Below, in pieces: positions 36,528-46,648 of a DNA stretch of 64,000 nucleotides (positions are counted from its first letter, which is position 1; each line of letters begins with the position of its first letter). The stretch is from assembly GCA_004299705.1 (NCBI GenBank), contig SCQS01000055.1, positions 48,225-112,224 on the forward strand. Direction: 5' to 3'. The position numbers were made by a program, and so were the translations under genes. The notes beneath the pieces were generated by a model, which was not told the DNA's origin, did no database searches, and saw nothing but the letters and a program-made list of their open reading frames with translations. The stretch comes from Rhodanobacteraceae bacterium (GTDB lineage: Bacteria; Pseudomonadota; Gammaproteobacteria; Xanthomonadales; Rhodanobacteraceae).

Positions 36528-37901
36528 ATGACCCGACATCCACACGCTTTCCTCGGTTGCCTGCTGGCGTTGTGCAGCAGCATTGCGCTGGCCGCGCCTC
36601 CGCCCGCGCAGACGCCCGCCCCGGCCACCACGATCGCCCTGCCCGCTCCGGCCGTATCGTCAGCAACGCCCGCGATCGCATCCGGCAGCAGCGACGTGCC
36701 GAGCATCAAGGAAATCCAGGCCTTCACCCGCGCCTTCGAGATGATCAAGCAGGCGTACGTGGAGCCGGTCAGCAACAAGCAGCTGATGCAGTCGGCGATC
36801 CGCGGGATGCTGGCGGGCCTGGACCCGCACAGCGAATTCCTCGACAAGAGCGAGCTCAAGAACCTGACCGAGGACACCTCGGGCGCGTATTCCGGCCTCG
36901 GCATCGAAGTGGCGCAGGTCAACCACCAACTCGTGATCATCGCGCCACTCGACGGCGGCCCGGCCAAGCGCGCGGGCATCCTGCCGGGCGACGTGATCGC
37001 CGCGATCAACGGCGTGCCGGTGCAGCCCGACGACATCGACGCATCGATCAAGAAACTGCGCGGTCCGATCGGCTCGAAGATCACGCTGGACGTGCTGCAC
37101 CCGAACGCCGACAAACCGGTCAAGATCGCGCTGGTGCGCGAACGCATCCACGTCGCCAGCGTGCGCACGCGGATGCTGGAACCGGGCTTTGCCTACATCC
37201 GCATCAGCGAATTCCAGGAAGACACCGCCGACGACCTGACCCGCGCGCTGGAAAAACTGCAGAAGGAGCACGGACCGCTGCGCGGCGCGGTGCTGGATCT
37301 GCGTTCCAATCCGGGTGGACTGTTGACCAGTGCCGTCGGCGTCGCCGACGACTTCCTCAACTCCGGAGTAATCGTCAGCACCCGCGGCCGTCTTCCGCAA
37401 TCGAACCTGAAATTCAGCGCCACGCCGGGCGACCTGTTGAACGGCGCGCCGATGGTGGTGCTGGTCGACAACGGCACCGCCTCGGCAGCCGAGATCGTCA
37501 CCGGCGCGCTGAAGGACAACCACCGCGCGCTGATCATGGGCCGGCGCACCTTCGGCAAGGGCTCGGTGCAGACCATCCTGCCGCTCGGCAACGGCGACGC
37601 GGTGAAGCTGACCACCGCGCGCTATTACACGCCCAACGGCACCTCGATCCAGGTGGCCGGCATCACCCCCGACATCGTGCTGGGCAACCTCACGGTCTCC
37701 GACAACCGCAACCCGTCACTGATGGACGACGAGCACGAAAGCGACCTGCCGAACCACCTTGCCGGTACCCACGCCGCAAGCACCGATGCCGATGCCGGCG
37801 ACCTCGCGGTCAAGGACTACGCGCTGTCGGAAGCGCTGCACGTGTTGAAGGGATTGGCGCTGGCGCGCAGTGATGTGCCGACGGCCTTGTCCGCGCACTG
37901 A
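36528..37901 (+). CDS. ctpA: Carboxyl-terminal processing peptidase (S41, CtpA)
   Basis: Encodes 457 residues: a signal peptide, a Pro/Ala-rich spacer, a PDZ domain (YSGLGIEVAQVNHQL, IAPLDGGPAKRAGILPGDVI) and the S41 catalytic domain. The nucleophile Ser lies in NGTASAAEIV and the general-base Lys in GRRTFGKGSVQT. The gene order with envC is common in proteobacteria, where the pair acts in septal murein turnover. ATG 36528 fits the signal peptide. Confidence 0.9.
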   Translation: MTRHPHAFLGCLLALCSSIALAAPPPAQTPAPATTIALPAPAVSSATPAIASGSSDVPSIKEIQAFTRAFEMIKQAYVEPVSNKQLMQSAIRGMLAGLDPHSEFLDKSELKNLTEDTSGAYSGLGIEVAQVNHQLVIIAPLDGGPAKRAGILPGDVIAAINGVPVQPDDIDASIKKLRGPIGSKITLDVLHPNADKPVKIALVRERIHVASVRTRMLEPGFAYIRISEFQEDTADDLTRALEKLQKEHGPLRGAVLDLRSNPGGLLTSAVGVADDFLNSGVIVSTRGRLPQSNLKFSATPGDLLNGAPMVVLVDNGTASAAEIVTGALKDNHRALIMGRRTFGKGSVQTILPLGNGDAVKLTTARYYTPNGTSIQVAGITPDIVLGNLTVSDNRNPSLMDDEHESDLPNHLAGTHAASTDADAGDLAVKDYALSEALHVLKGLALARSDVPTALSAH

Positions 37902-37920
37902 AACTCCGCGCCATTCAGTA

Positions 37921-38002
37921 TTTTGGACACGGATTTACGCGGATCAACACGGATTTGCTTTTTTATCCGTGTGCATCCGCGTAAATCCGCGTCAGATGCT
38001 TT
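37921..38002. repeat. Dispersed inverted repeat, family C (copy 3)
   Basis: Between convergent genes: TTGGACACGGATTTACGCGG pairs with CCGCGTAAATCCGCGTC across ATCAACACGG and CCGTGTGCAT. Same family as 644-726 and 5820-5900. Confidence 0.7.
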
Positions 38003-38020
38003 TCATACACTTGGCAGGGT

Positions 38021-39610
38021 TCATGGCGTTTCCAATCCGCGCTGGATCGCCTCCAGTTCCCTGCCACATGTTTCCACGCCGCCACGCCACAGCATCACGC
38101 CCGCGGCGGCCATCGGCAACGCAATCACCAGCGCCGCCACCAGGAAACTGTCGAACAGCCCCGCCACGCCCAGCGCGGCGCCAAGGATACCGCCGGCCTT
38201 GGAAGCTGCCGCGATCAAACCCGACCCCGTGCCGCGCAGGTGCACCGGATAGATTTCCGCGGCATACGGAATCATCGTCGCGATCACGCCGCTGATTGCG
38301 ATCAGCAACGTTACGGTTGCGGCGATCGTCAACGCTTGTGAACGCAGGCCGGCAACCTCGATCGCTGCAAACATCAGCAAGGCGATCACCGTCAACGCCA
38401 TGAACAGCACCAGCGACTTGAAGCTGCTCCAGTGCTGGTACAACCACACCACCAGCGCGATGCCGGGGATGGCCAGCAGCGCGGACTGCGCCATCAATTC
38501 GCTGGCGGCGTGCGCATCCAAACCAAGCTTGTGCAGGTTCGCCGGCAACCACAACACGAACCCAAAATTGACCAGTCCCCAGGCCAGCCCGCACACCATC
38601 AACGCGATGGTGATGCGGGCATGGCGACCGCGCAGCATGTCGCGCAATCCTGCACGCGGCTGATGGATTTCCATAACCGGCGCATCCTCGCCGACTTCGC
38701 TCTCTGCCAGCGCTGCGGTCGAACCCGCGAAGCGCGCGAGCACGGCGCGCGCCTGATCGGGCAGGCCGGAGTTGGCGAGGAAACGCGGCGACTCCGGAAT
38801 GAATCGATTCAGCAGCACGATCACGGCGCCGGTCGGCAAGTTCAGCAACCACAGCGCGCGCCAACTGAAATCCGGTTCCAGCAGGGCCGCCGCACCGGAC
38901 GCCGCGAGATAACCCGCCGACGTACCGACGCCACCCAGCGCCACCAGCAGCCAGCCACGATGCCGCGCGGGCACGGTTTCCGCCATCAAGGTGAACGCGA
39001 TCGGCAACATGCCGCCCGCGGCCGCGCCCATCATGAAACACATCACGAGGTTCCAGCGGAACGCAGGCATCGTGCCGCAGATAGCGGTGCCCATGAACAG
39101 GATCGCCGACAGCAGGATCGCCGCGCGCCGACCGAACACGTCGGCCAGGCGCCCCCACACCACCGAACCGACCGCCGTGCCGATCAGCGCCGACAACGCC
39201 AGCCAGCCGGCCCGCGACATGCCTATGCCGTACTCGCGCGCCATGCCCGGCATCACGAACGCGATCGACGCCGGTTTCATCACGTCGATGGTCAGCGCCA
39301 CCGCCAGCACCGCCACCAGCGTCCAGTGCGCGCGGTTGAGCCGCACACCATCGGCCACGTGCCAGCGCAGGCGTTCGCCACCGCGCGAAGTCAGGCGCAC
39401 CTGCGCCAGGCGTGGCATCAATCCGTACGCGGCCAGCAGTACGCCAACAGGAATCAGCGTCATCCCGACCAGCATCTCCGGATCCATCGGCATCCCGGCC
39501 AGATGGAAATGCATCGGCGCCGCCATCACGTACATCGGCAGGTGCAGGCACACGCCCGCCGCCACCGCGAGGCAGCCCAGCCAGAACGCCACCGGATGAT
39601 GGAATGTCAC
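38021..39610 (-). CDS. MFS transporter (aromatic-acid/metabolite:H+ or SV2-like) with two extra helices
   Basis: Encodes 529 residues. Two N-terminal helices (FWLGCLAVAAGVCLHLPMYV and VGMTLIPVGVLLAAYGLM) precede a standard 12-helix MFS body, for about 14 in total. Motif A appears as GRLADVFGRRAAILLS, and a second half has HLRGTGSGLIAAASKAGGI as in the SV2/AAHS group. The cargo is unknown. I chose GTG 39610 because the frame upstream to 39667 is basic and lacks a clear ribosome site; the start is uncertain. Confidence 0.75.
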   Translation of the reverse strand: MTFHHPVAFWLGCLAVAAGVCLHLPMYVMAAPMHFHLAGMPMDPEMLVGMTLIPVGVLLAAYGLMPRLAQVRLTSRGGERLRWHVADGVRLNRAHWTLVAVLAVALTIDVMKPASIAFVMPGMAREYGIGMSRAGWLALSALIGTAVGSVVWGRLADVFGRRAAILLSAILFMGTAICGTMPAFRWNLVMCFMMGAAAGGMLPIAFTLMAETVPARHRGWLLVALGGVGTSAGYLAASGAAALLEPDFSWRALWLLNLPTGAVIVLLNRFIPESPRFLANSGLPDQARAVLARFAGSTAALAESEVGEDAPVMEIHQPRAGLRDMLRGRHARITIALMVCGLAWGLVNFGFVLWLPANLHKLGLDAHAASELMAQSALLAIPGIALVVWLYQHWSSFKSLVLFMALTVIALLMFAAIEVAGLRSQALTIAATVTLLIAISGVIATMIPYAAEIYPVHLRGTGSGLIAAASKAGGILGAALGVAGLFDSFLVAALVIALPMAAAGVMLWRGGVETCGRELEAIQRGLETP

Positions 39611-39770
39611 GCGATCCGCTCGCACGCGCCGCTTGCTCCGAAAGGCGGGAGTGTAGCAACACGCCACGCATCGACCGGAAAGTTCCTACACGCTCCATCG
39701 ACGCTTGCCTATGGTCGCATCGTTGCGCCATTGCCACACTTGGTCGCAAGTTATCCGGGCGAGGTGTGCC

Positions 39771-40424
39771 ATGTCACTTGCATCTGCGATCGACCGCGGC
39801 TCCCCGTGTGTCGCCCTCCGTACCCTCTCGGGCGCGGCCATCATTCTGCTTCTGTGCACGTTCGCCGCCAACACGCAGGCGGCATCCGTCTACGAGTGCG
39901 TGGATGCCAATGGCCATCTTGCCTACCGCGACACGCCGTGTGCGACCGACGCGCGTCAGAGCAAGTTGGACGTGCAGCCGCTGCCGACCATCGGTGATCC
40001 TTCCGAAGTTGCCGCGCAGCGGGCGCATCCGCGAGGAATTTCAAACAGGCGCGCGTCACGTGGCGAGCACGGCCGCAAACACGCTACACATGCATCGCGG
40101 CGAGCGAACGCGCAACAGGCAACATCCTGGGAATGCCATGCCGCGGATGGCGAGGTGTTCTACAGGCATTCGCGCTGTCCCGGTTCGGTGCCTGGCGATG
40201 GCACGGTGCGCAACGACTACGCGGAAAGAACATCGGGCACGCGCACGCGCGGTCGCCGCAATGCCTGGAGCCGGGTATCGGTGCATGGCAAAAAGATCCC
40301 GCGCGCCGAAGCTTGCAGGCGCATCCATGCCGCGGGTGCGGCAGGCCGCGACGGCCACTTGCGCGACCAGACCGTGTCGACTTATGACCACTTGATGGGC
40401 CGCGATCCCTGCAGCGGCGCGTGA
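39771..40424 (+). CDS. Exported DUF4124-domain protein
   Basis: Encodes 217 residues: a signal-like helix (LSGAAIILLLCTFAANTQAA) and two cysteine-bearing units, the first a clear DUF4124 (SVYECVDANGHLAYRDTPC). The middle is rich in Arg, Ser and His. GAGG lies seven bases before ATG 39771. DUF4124 is frequent in Lysobacterales envelope proteins; its function is unknown. Confidence 0.65.
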   Translation: MSLASAIDRGSPCVALRTLSGAAIILLLCTFAANTQAASVYECVDANGHLAYRDTPCATDARQSKLDVQPLPTIGDPSEVAAQRAHPRGISNRRASRGEHGRKHATHASRRANAQQATSWECHAADGEVFYRHSRCPGSVPGDGTVRNDYAERTSGTRTRGRRNAWSRVSVHGKKIPRAEACRRIHAAGAAGRDGHLRDQTVSTYDHLMGRDPCSGA

Positions 40425-40439
40425 TCCGCGGCGACGTTC

Positions 40440-41390
40440 TCACGAGACGCGCATGGGACGGCGTGGCATGCGCTTGGCGCGCGCGCGCTTCGGTGTTCCG
40501 GTGAACTCGAACGGGAACGAGGCGCGGAAGCTCGCGGCCTCTTCCACCAGCCATTCCCGGAACGCGGCGAACCCGGGATGCCTGCGCGAGCGTTCCGGGT
40601 ACACGAGGTAGTGGGCACGCCTGCCCTTCATCAACTCGGGAAACAGCGTGACGAGCTGCCCGGCCTCGATCAGCGGCCGTACCATCGTGGTGCGCCCTAG
40701 CGCCACGCCAAGTCCTCCGAGCGCCGCACGCTGCCGTGATTCGGCGTCATTGAACGAGGCCACGTAGCGTCGCGGCGGCCGTCCACCGTGCTGCGCGAAC
40801 CAGTTCTGCCATATCTCTTCCGGCCCCAGCAGCGGCAGCTTGCCGAGTTCTTCCAGCCTGGGTGGTTTGCGCCCCACCAGCAACGAGGGGCTGGCCACCG
40901 GAGTCAGCCACTCTTCAATCAACAGTTCCACGACGAGCCCGGGCCACTCGCCCATGCCGTAACGCAAGGCCGCGTCGCAACGACCGTCGGCAAAATCCAC
41001 CAGCTCTATCGACGAGTCGAGGTTCAGTTCGACCTCGGGGTGCGACGCGACAAAACGCGGCAAACGCGGCAACAGCCAACTCGATGTCATCGAGGGCATC
41101 GCCGACAACGACAGTGCATGGTCGTCACGCGCGCACAAAGGTTTCAGGGCGTCCTCGATGGCATCGAGGTGCGGCGCCACGTTGTCGAACAGGCGCTGGC
41201 CTTCCGCGGTGAGCTTCAAGCCGCGCGGACCGCGCACGAACAGCGGACAGCAGACGCGTTCCTCGAGCAGGCGGATCTGGTGGCTGAGCGCGCTGACCGT
41301 GAGGTGCATGCGCTCGGCCGCGCGGGTGAGGTTCTGCGCACGCGCGGCCGCGACGAAGGTCTGCAGGGGATTGAGCGGTGCGCGTGCCAT
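40440..41390 (-). CDS. LysR-type transcriptional regulator (GcvA-like)
   Basis: Encodes 316 residues: an N-terminal winged helix (LQTFVAAARAQNLTRAAERM, LSHQIRLLEERVC) and a periplasmic-binding-protein-like effector domain. It resembles the GcvA/AmpR subgroup. The divergent neighbour 110 bp away encodes a DMT-type transporter, the likely target. The ligand is unknown. Confidence 0.85.
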   Translation of the reverse strand: MARAPLNPLQTFVAAARAQNLTRAAERMHLTVSALSHQIRLLEERVCCPLFVRGPRGLKLTAEGQRLFDNVAPHLDAIEDALKPLCARDDHALSLSAMPSMTSSWLLPRLPRFVASHPEVELNLDSSIELVDFADGRCDAALRYGMGEWPGLVVELLIEEWLTPVASPSLLVGRKPPRLEELGKLPLLGPEEIWQNWFAQHGGRPPRRYVASFNDAESRQRAALGGLGVALGRTTMVRPLIEAGQLVTLFPELMKGRRAHYLVYPERSRRHPGFAAFREWLVEEAASFRASFPFEFTGTPKRARAKRMPRRPMRVS

Positions 41391-41500
41391 GTTCGAAATT
41401 ATTCAAGGCAAGGTTGAAAAATGGTCGCTTCCGGATGCCACGAGAACGCCGTAATTTTGCGCCTCACAAGACATTCGCGCAACATTGCGGGAGGTGTCAC

Positions 41501-42571
41501 ATGTTGAAGGAATTGGCAAAACTGTCGGGTGGCATGTTGTTCCTGGGCGGGCACGTGGCCGACCTTGAAACGGCGCGCCGGTTGGCACGCAACGAGGCAC
41601 CACCGCCCCGGCGGACGCCGCCCCGCGCGCAACACAAACACGGTGGTTGGCGGCAAAACCACGACTGGCGCACACCGCTGGAGCTGTTGCTGCTCGCGGC
41701 GATCTGGGGCGGTTCGTTCCTGTTCCTTCGGATCGCCGCGCCGAAATTCGGACCGGTATCACTGGTGGACGTGCGCCTCGCGCTGGGCGCGCTGGTGCTG
41801 TCGCCATTCCTGTGGCGGGCGCGTCGGCAGCTTGCCGCCACCGGCTGGCTCAAGATCGCCGCGATCGGACTGGTCAACACCCTGTTGCCGTTCCTGCTGT
41901 TCGCATGGAGCGCGGAGCGCGCACCGGCCGGCGTCAGCGCGATCGTCAACAGCATGGCGGTACCGTTCGCCGCGCTGGCGGCGTTCGCGATGTTCGGCGA
42001 GCGCATCGGCGGACGTCGTTTGACGGGCCTGGTGATCGGGCTGGTGGGCGTGGTGGTCTTGGGCGCCGGCGATGCGGCGGGCGCGGCGCTGGGCCCGGCG
42101 GTCGCGGCCGGCGCCGGGGCGGCGTTTCTCTATGGTGTTTCCGCGAACCTGGTCAAACGCTACTTTTCCGATCTGCCCGCGGCGGCGGTGGCCGCGGCCA
42201 CGCTGGCTTGGGGCGCGGTATTGCTGGCGCCGTTCGCGGCATGGCAGTGGCCGTCCACGCACGTACCCGCACGCGCATGGTTCAGCCTGATTGCGCTCGG
42301 CGTGGTCTGCACCGGCATCGCCTATGCGGTTTATTACCGGCTGATCCAACGCGTCGGCGCGCCGCGCGCCACGACCGTGACCTACCTCGTGCCGATCTTC
42401 GGCGTGCTGTGGGCTTGGCTGGTGTTGGGCGAACCGCTGACGCTCGGCATGGCGGTCGGCGGCGCGCTGATACTGGGCGGCATGTTGTTCGCGCAACTCA
42501 AGCCGCGCGTACCGGCGGTTTCGCGCCCGACGATGATGGGTGACGCCTGCATGAATGCCAGCCGGGATTGA
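41501..42571 (+). CDS. EamA/DMT-family transporter with an extra N-terminus
   Basis: Encodes 356 residues with about ten helices (two EamA repeats; LLLLAAIWGGSFLFLRIAAP begins the first). The first ~60 residues (MLKELAKLSGGMLFLGGHVA then a Pro/Arg-rich stretch) are not part of the usual DMT fold. GGGAGG precedes ATG 41501, so the extension looks translated; start codons nearer the helices lack a ribosome site. Divergent LysR regulator. Cargo unknown; amino acids or metabolites are typical. Confidence 0.8.
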   Translation: MLKELAKLSGGMLFLGGHVADLETARRLARNEAPPPRRTPPRAQHKHGGWRQNHDWRTPLELLLLAAIWGGSFLFLRIAAPKFGPVSLVDVRLALGALVLSPFLWRARRQLAATGWLKIAAIGLVNTLLPFLLFAWSAERAPAGVSAIVNSMAVPFAALAAFAMFGERIGGRRLTGLVIGLVGVVVLGAGDAAGAALGPAVAAGAGAAFLYGVSANLVKRYFSDLPAAAVAAATLAWGAVLLAPFAAWQWPSTHVPARAWFSLIALGVVCTGIAYAVYYRLIQRVGAPRATTVTYLVPIFGVLWAWLVLGEPLTLGMAVGGALILGGMLFAQLKPRVPAVSRPTMMGDACMNASRD

Positions 42572-42642
42572 GACAAGCGCGGGCAACACGCGCCACGCGA
42601 CGTCACCCGGACAAGCCATGGCGGGCGGGGTACACTCGACGC

Positions 42643-43389
42643 ATGACCCCGCCCGCCCGCCCATTCAAGCCTTCACTCTTCGCACTCGCCGGCACCACCG
42701 CGCTGTTCGCGCTCACCGCGTGCTCGCAACAAGGCGCGGCACCGCCCGCCCCTGCGCCTTCGGCATCCGTACAAGCCGCCGCGAACGATGCGGCGGCGGC
42801 CAAGGAACTCAAGCTGTACCAGGACATGCTGGCCAAGCACGCCGACACCTTGGCGGCGCCGGTCGGCCAGGACATCGTCCAGAAATATCCGGGTACGTCC
42901 GCCGCTGCCGAAGTGCAGAAGACGCTGGCACAGGTCGAGGCCACGGCCAAGGCGAAGGCCGAGCACGATCGGCTCGCGAATCTCTGGTACTACCAGACCG
43001 CGAATGTCGACGGCAATCAATCCACCGCAAGCATCTACGCCACGGGCAAGCCGCGCGGTGAAAGTACCCGGCTGGTGCTGCGCCGGCACGTGAAGTGGGG
43101 ACTGAGCACCTATCTGTTCGCACCCGACGGCAGCAAGGGTTTCGTGTGCAAGGACTTGTGCAGCCTGGTGATGCGCATCGACGGCAAGCGCGAGGTCTGG
43201 AAAGCCTACCTGCCCAAGACCGGTGAACCGGCGATGTTCATCAAGGACGACAAGCGTTTCATCGCGGCGTTGCAAAAAGCCAAGGTGATCGAGATGGACG
43301 TCACCACCCGCGACCACGGCAAGGAAACCCTGAAGTTCGAGGTCGGCGGTTACGACCCCGCGAAGTTCCTGCCGATGCCCAAGCAGTGA
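42643..43389 (+). CDS. Lipoprotein of unknown function
   Basis: Encodes 248 residues. The lipobox is FALTACS, so it is a lipid-anchored exported protein. A helical/coiled-coil segment (residues 45-110) is followed by a beta-rich part with RLVLRRHVKWGLSTYLF and the paired cysteines of FVCKDLCSLVM. I do not recognise a family. A few bases precede it after the DMT gene, so it may be in the same transcript. Confidence 0.65.
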   Translation: MTPPARPFKPSLFALAGTTALFALTACSQQGAAPPAPAPSASVQAAANDAAAAKELKLYQDMLAKHADTLAAPVGQDIVQKYPGTSAAAEVQKTLAQVEATAKAKAEHDRLANLWYYQTANVDGNQSTASIYATGKPRGESTRLVLRRHVKWGLSTYLFAPDGSKGFVCKDLCSLVMRIDGKREVWKAYLPKTGEPAMFIKDDKRFIAALQKAKVIEMDVTTRDHGKETLKFEVGGYDPAKFLPMPKQ

Positions 43390-43694
43390 CCGTGCGGCGC
43401 ATTCCGTGCGCCCATTCCGCAGTCAAAACGACGTTTTCTGAAAAGCCCTCCTGCCGATTCCGGCGAGCAGGCCGTCGCTGCGCCCAGCTCCTTGCGGACG
43501 CGCATGTTGCACCGCACACAAACCACGCACTTGCCGGCGGAATTGCTCGCATTGTAGTATTACCGCGAAGTTAAGGATGCAGCCGATCAACAGGCGGGGA
43601 CTGCTAGGCGGTGCGGCACGCACGCGTGTTGCACTTTATGGTTCGGGCATCTGACTGGTGCGCCGGATCGTGGTACATCCATCGGGGAGCACCC
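43390..43694. other. Leader region of the TonB receptor gene
   Basis: A 305-bp stretch with no gene. A possible promoter area lies around 43541-43562 (TTGCTCGCATTGTAGTATTAC), but the -35/-10 spacing is not convincing. GGGGAGC lies just before ATG 43695. No Fur-like palindrome was found by eye. Confidence 0.4.
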
Positions 43695-46556
43695 ATGAAT
43701 CGCAAGATGAACCCGTTGTCGCTGGCGGTAGGCGTGGCACTCACGGCGGGCCTGTTGACGGCCTCAGGCTTGGCCCAGGCCCAACAGGCACAGGCACAGC
43801 AAGACCAAACCCAACAAAACCAGAGCCAGACCAAGGGCCAGACCAAAACCCTCCAGACCCTGGTCGTCACCGGCTCGTTGATTCGGCGCGTCGACACCGA
43901 AACCGCCAGTCCCGTCACCACCATCGATCGCCAGAACATCGTCAATTCCGGCAAGCCGACCTTGGGCGACGTGCTGCAGCAGCTGCCCAGCATTGCCGGC
44001 AACGCCACCAATCCGCAAAACAACTCCAACGGCGGCGGCGTGGCTTCGCCACTGACCGAAGGCGGCGATGGCGCCTCGCGCGTGTCGCTGCGTGGCCTTG
44101 GTACCGGACGCACGCTGGTGCTGATCGACGGCCAGCGCATGCTCAACCCCGACCTCAACCTGATCCCGGAGAACATGATCCGGCGCATCGACGTGCTGGC
44201 CGAGGGCGCTTCGACCACTTACGGTTCCGATGCCGTGGGCGGCGTGGTCAACATCCTGCTGCGCCACGATTTCGACGGCGCCGAGATCTCGTTGAACGAC
44301 GGAATCTCCAGCCACGGTGACGGCCAGCGCCACGGATTCGCCCTGACGATGGGCCACAGCGGCGACAAGTACAACCTCGTAGGCGGCATCAATTACAATA
44401 AGTACGACGCCGTGTCCGACTCGCGGCGCGAGTTCTCGGCGCACCAGTTGTACCTGTCCGATGGACAGGTCAGCGTGGCAGGCTCCAGTTCGATACCCAA
44501 CGGCCGGTTGCAACTGCCGGGGTCGTTTGCTTCGCAATACGGATGCACACCCGACTCATCGGGCCTCATCACGGTGACGCGCAACACGGGCAGCGGCACC
44601 AGCCTCGGGGACTACCGGTGCCGCACCTCGAGCGACACGTTCAACTACGCCGCCTTCGACTACATCCAGGTACAGCAGCAACGCACCGACGCTTTCGTGC
44701 TCGGCAGCTACAACCTGACCGACAACATCACGGCTTTCATCGACGCGTTCTACAACCACACCACCTCGGCAGGCCAGGACGCATCGATTCCGGTCGGTAC
44801 CGGCGACGGCCTGGTGATCCCGGCCAGCGCGCCGTTCAATCCATTCGGCGTCACCTTCAGCCCCAACCCGATCCCCGGCCAACCGAACAGCGGCTACGTG
44901 TTCCAGACCCGCTTGACCGGTATCGGAACCCGCATCCACCCCTACACCACCAGCACCGGACAGGTGATCACCGGTTTGCGTGGCAACGTTGGCCAAAGCA
45001 GCTGGAACTGGAATGTCACCGTCGATTACGGCCATACCTCGCGTATCCAGGACGACCAAAACGAGTTGTACATCCCCGCCTTGCAGGCGGCCATCGACAA
45101 CGGCGCCAACATCTTCGACCAGCAGGCAAATGCCGCGGCGCTGGCCACGGGCGCGGTGGATGCCATCTACCGCAAGAATGAGAGCATGCGGCAGATCAGT
45201 GCGGGTGCCAACGGCAACCTGTTCTCGCTGCCGGCCGGCCCCGTCCAGTTGGCGGTCGGCGCGCTGTACCGCAAGGACTCGATGGACTACACGATCAACC
45301 CGCTGGCCCTGCTCGACCCGGCCACGGGCATCTGCCAGATTTCGCAGGAGGCCTGCGGTTCGCCGGGCAGCGGCAGCGACAACGTCAAGGAAGTCTTCGC
45401 CGAGACCCTGATACCACTGTTGAAGGACATGCCGGGCGCCTACTCGCTCAATCTCGATCTGGGCGTGCGCTACTCCAAATACAACACCGCCGGCTCCACC
45501 ACCAACGGCAAGGTCGCGATCGAGTGGCGCCCGATCCAGGATCTGCTGGTGCGCGGCACGATCTCCCAGGTGTTCCGGGCGCCGAATCTCGACCAGCTTT
45601 ACGACGGGCGGTCGATCGACCAGCCAACCCTGAACGACCCCTGCGCCCATCTTTCCGCCGCACAGCTCGCGCAGCATCCAACCGCCTGTCAATCCGTGCC
45701 CCCGAACTGGGCGGGCAACAGCCCGGCGCAGGTCAATGCCTACTACTCGGGCGCCAACGCCCTGGGCATCAACCTCAAGCCCGAACACGGCAAGTCGGTC
45801 GATTTCGGGCTGGTCTACGGCCCGAGTTGGGCACCGGGGTTGAATACCAGCCTCGACTTCTGGCACATCTATCTGTACGACACGTTGGTGCCGATTTCGG
45901 GCATCACCGTGGTCAACGCCTGCTTCAACAACGAAGCCAGCCCGTTCTGCCCGTACATCCATCGCTATGACACCACCACCAAGCAGCCCGGGCAGATTTT
46001 CTACATCGATGCGCCGGTCGTGAACCTCGGTACCTTGAGCACCAGCGGCATCGATTTCACGCTCAATTACAAGATCCCGCACTTCGATCTGGGCAGCTTC
46101 AACCCCGGCGACTTCAAGTTCGGGTTTGCCACCTCCTACGTGTCGACCTTCAACAACAACACCACGCCGGGCAATCCCGGTTCGACGGTCGACAAACTGG
46201 CCGGGACATGGAACGCACAGTTCGGCAACATCGCGCGCTGGCGCAGCACCGCCACGCTCAACTGGAATCGTGGCAAGTGGGATGCCCAGTGGCGGGCGCG
46301 TTACATCAGCGGCGTCACCGCATTGAATGCGGATTACGCTACCGGCGCCAGCTTGCCCGTTGCATCGGTGGTGTACCACGACCTCCAGGTGGGCTATGCG
46401 GTGCCCGTCATCCACACCCGCTTCGACGTGGGCGTGGACAACGTGTTCGATCGGCGGCCGCCGCTGATCTACCAGAACGGACAAGGCAACACGGACTCCG
46501 CCACCTACGACATGATGGGCCGCTATTACTGGGCCAGGGCAACGCTGAAGTTCTGA
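43695..46556 (+). CDS. TonB-dependent outer-membrane receptor
   Basis: Encodes 953 residues: a signal peptide, a Gln-rich low-complexity stretch (about residues 28-50), a plug domain (TLVVTGSLIRRVDTETASPV as TonB box region, SLRGLGTGRTLVLIDGQRM) and a 22-strand barrel ending ...YWARATLKF with the C-terminal Phe expected for BAM recognition. It is of the carbohydrate/peptide-type receptors common in Xanthomonadales; the ligand cannot be named. The next gene is a TPR-sulfotransferase, a pairing often seen in this order. Confidence 0.88.
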   Translation: MNRKMNPLSLAVGVALTAGLLTASGLAQAQQAQAQQDQTQQNQSQTKGQTKTLQTLVVTGSLIRRVDTETASPVTTIDRQNIVNSGKPTLGDVLQQLPSIAGNATNPQNNSNGGGVASPLTEGGDGASRVSLRGLGTGRTLVLIDGQRMLNPDLNLIPENMIRRIDVLAEGASTTYGSDAVGGVVNILLRHDFDGAEISLNDGISSHGDGQRHGFALTMGHSGDKYNLVGGINYNKYDAVSDSRREFSAHQLYLSDGQVSVAGSSSIPNGRLQLPGSFASQYGCTPDSSGLITVTRNTGSGTSLGDYRCRTSSDTFNYAAFDYIQVQQQRTDAFVLGSYNLTDNITAFIDAFYNHTTSAGQDASIPVGTGDGLVIPASAPFNPFGVTFSPNPIPGQPNSGYVFQTRLTGIGTRIHPYTTSTGQVITGLRGNVGQSSWNWNVTVDYGHTSRIQDDQNELYIPALQAAIDNGANIFDQQANAAALATGAVDAIYRKNESMRQISAGANGNLFSLPAGPVQLAVGALYRKDSMDYTINPLALLDPATGICQISQEACGSPGSGSDNVKEVFAETLIPLLKDMPGAYSLNLDLGVRYSKYNTAGSTTNGKVAIEWRPIQDLLVRGTISQVFRAPNLDQLYDGRSIDQPTLNDPCAHLSAAQLAQHPTACQSVPPNWAGNSPAQVNAYYSGANALGINLKPEHGKSVDFGLVYGPSWAPGLNTSLDFWHIYLYDTLVPISGITVVNACFNNEASPFCPYIHRYDTTTKQPGQIFYIDAPVVNLGTLSTSGIDFTLNYKIPHFDLGSFNPGDFKFGFATSYVSTFNNNTTPGNPGSTVDKLAGTWNAQFGNIARWRSTATLNWNRGKWDAQWRARYISGVTALNADYATGASLPVASVVYHDLQVGYAVPVIHTRFDVGVDNVFDRRPPLIYQNGQGNTDSATYDMMGRYYWARATLKF

Positions 46557-46579
46557 GAGCTTCGCAAGCGAATCAGCGA

Positions 46580-46607
46580 GGGCGTCGCGCAAGCGGCGCC
46601 CTTTTTT
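46580..46607 (+). terminator. Intrinsic terminator after the TonB receptor
   Basis: GGGCGTCGC pairs with GCGGCGCCC (one G-T pair) around a GCAA loop, followed by six T. The stop codon is 24 bp upstream. Confidence 0.8.
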
Positions 46608-46648
46608 CATGGCTACACTGCAACGACCCGTGCCACCGAACGAGCCGC

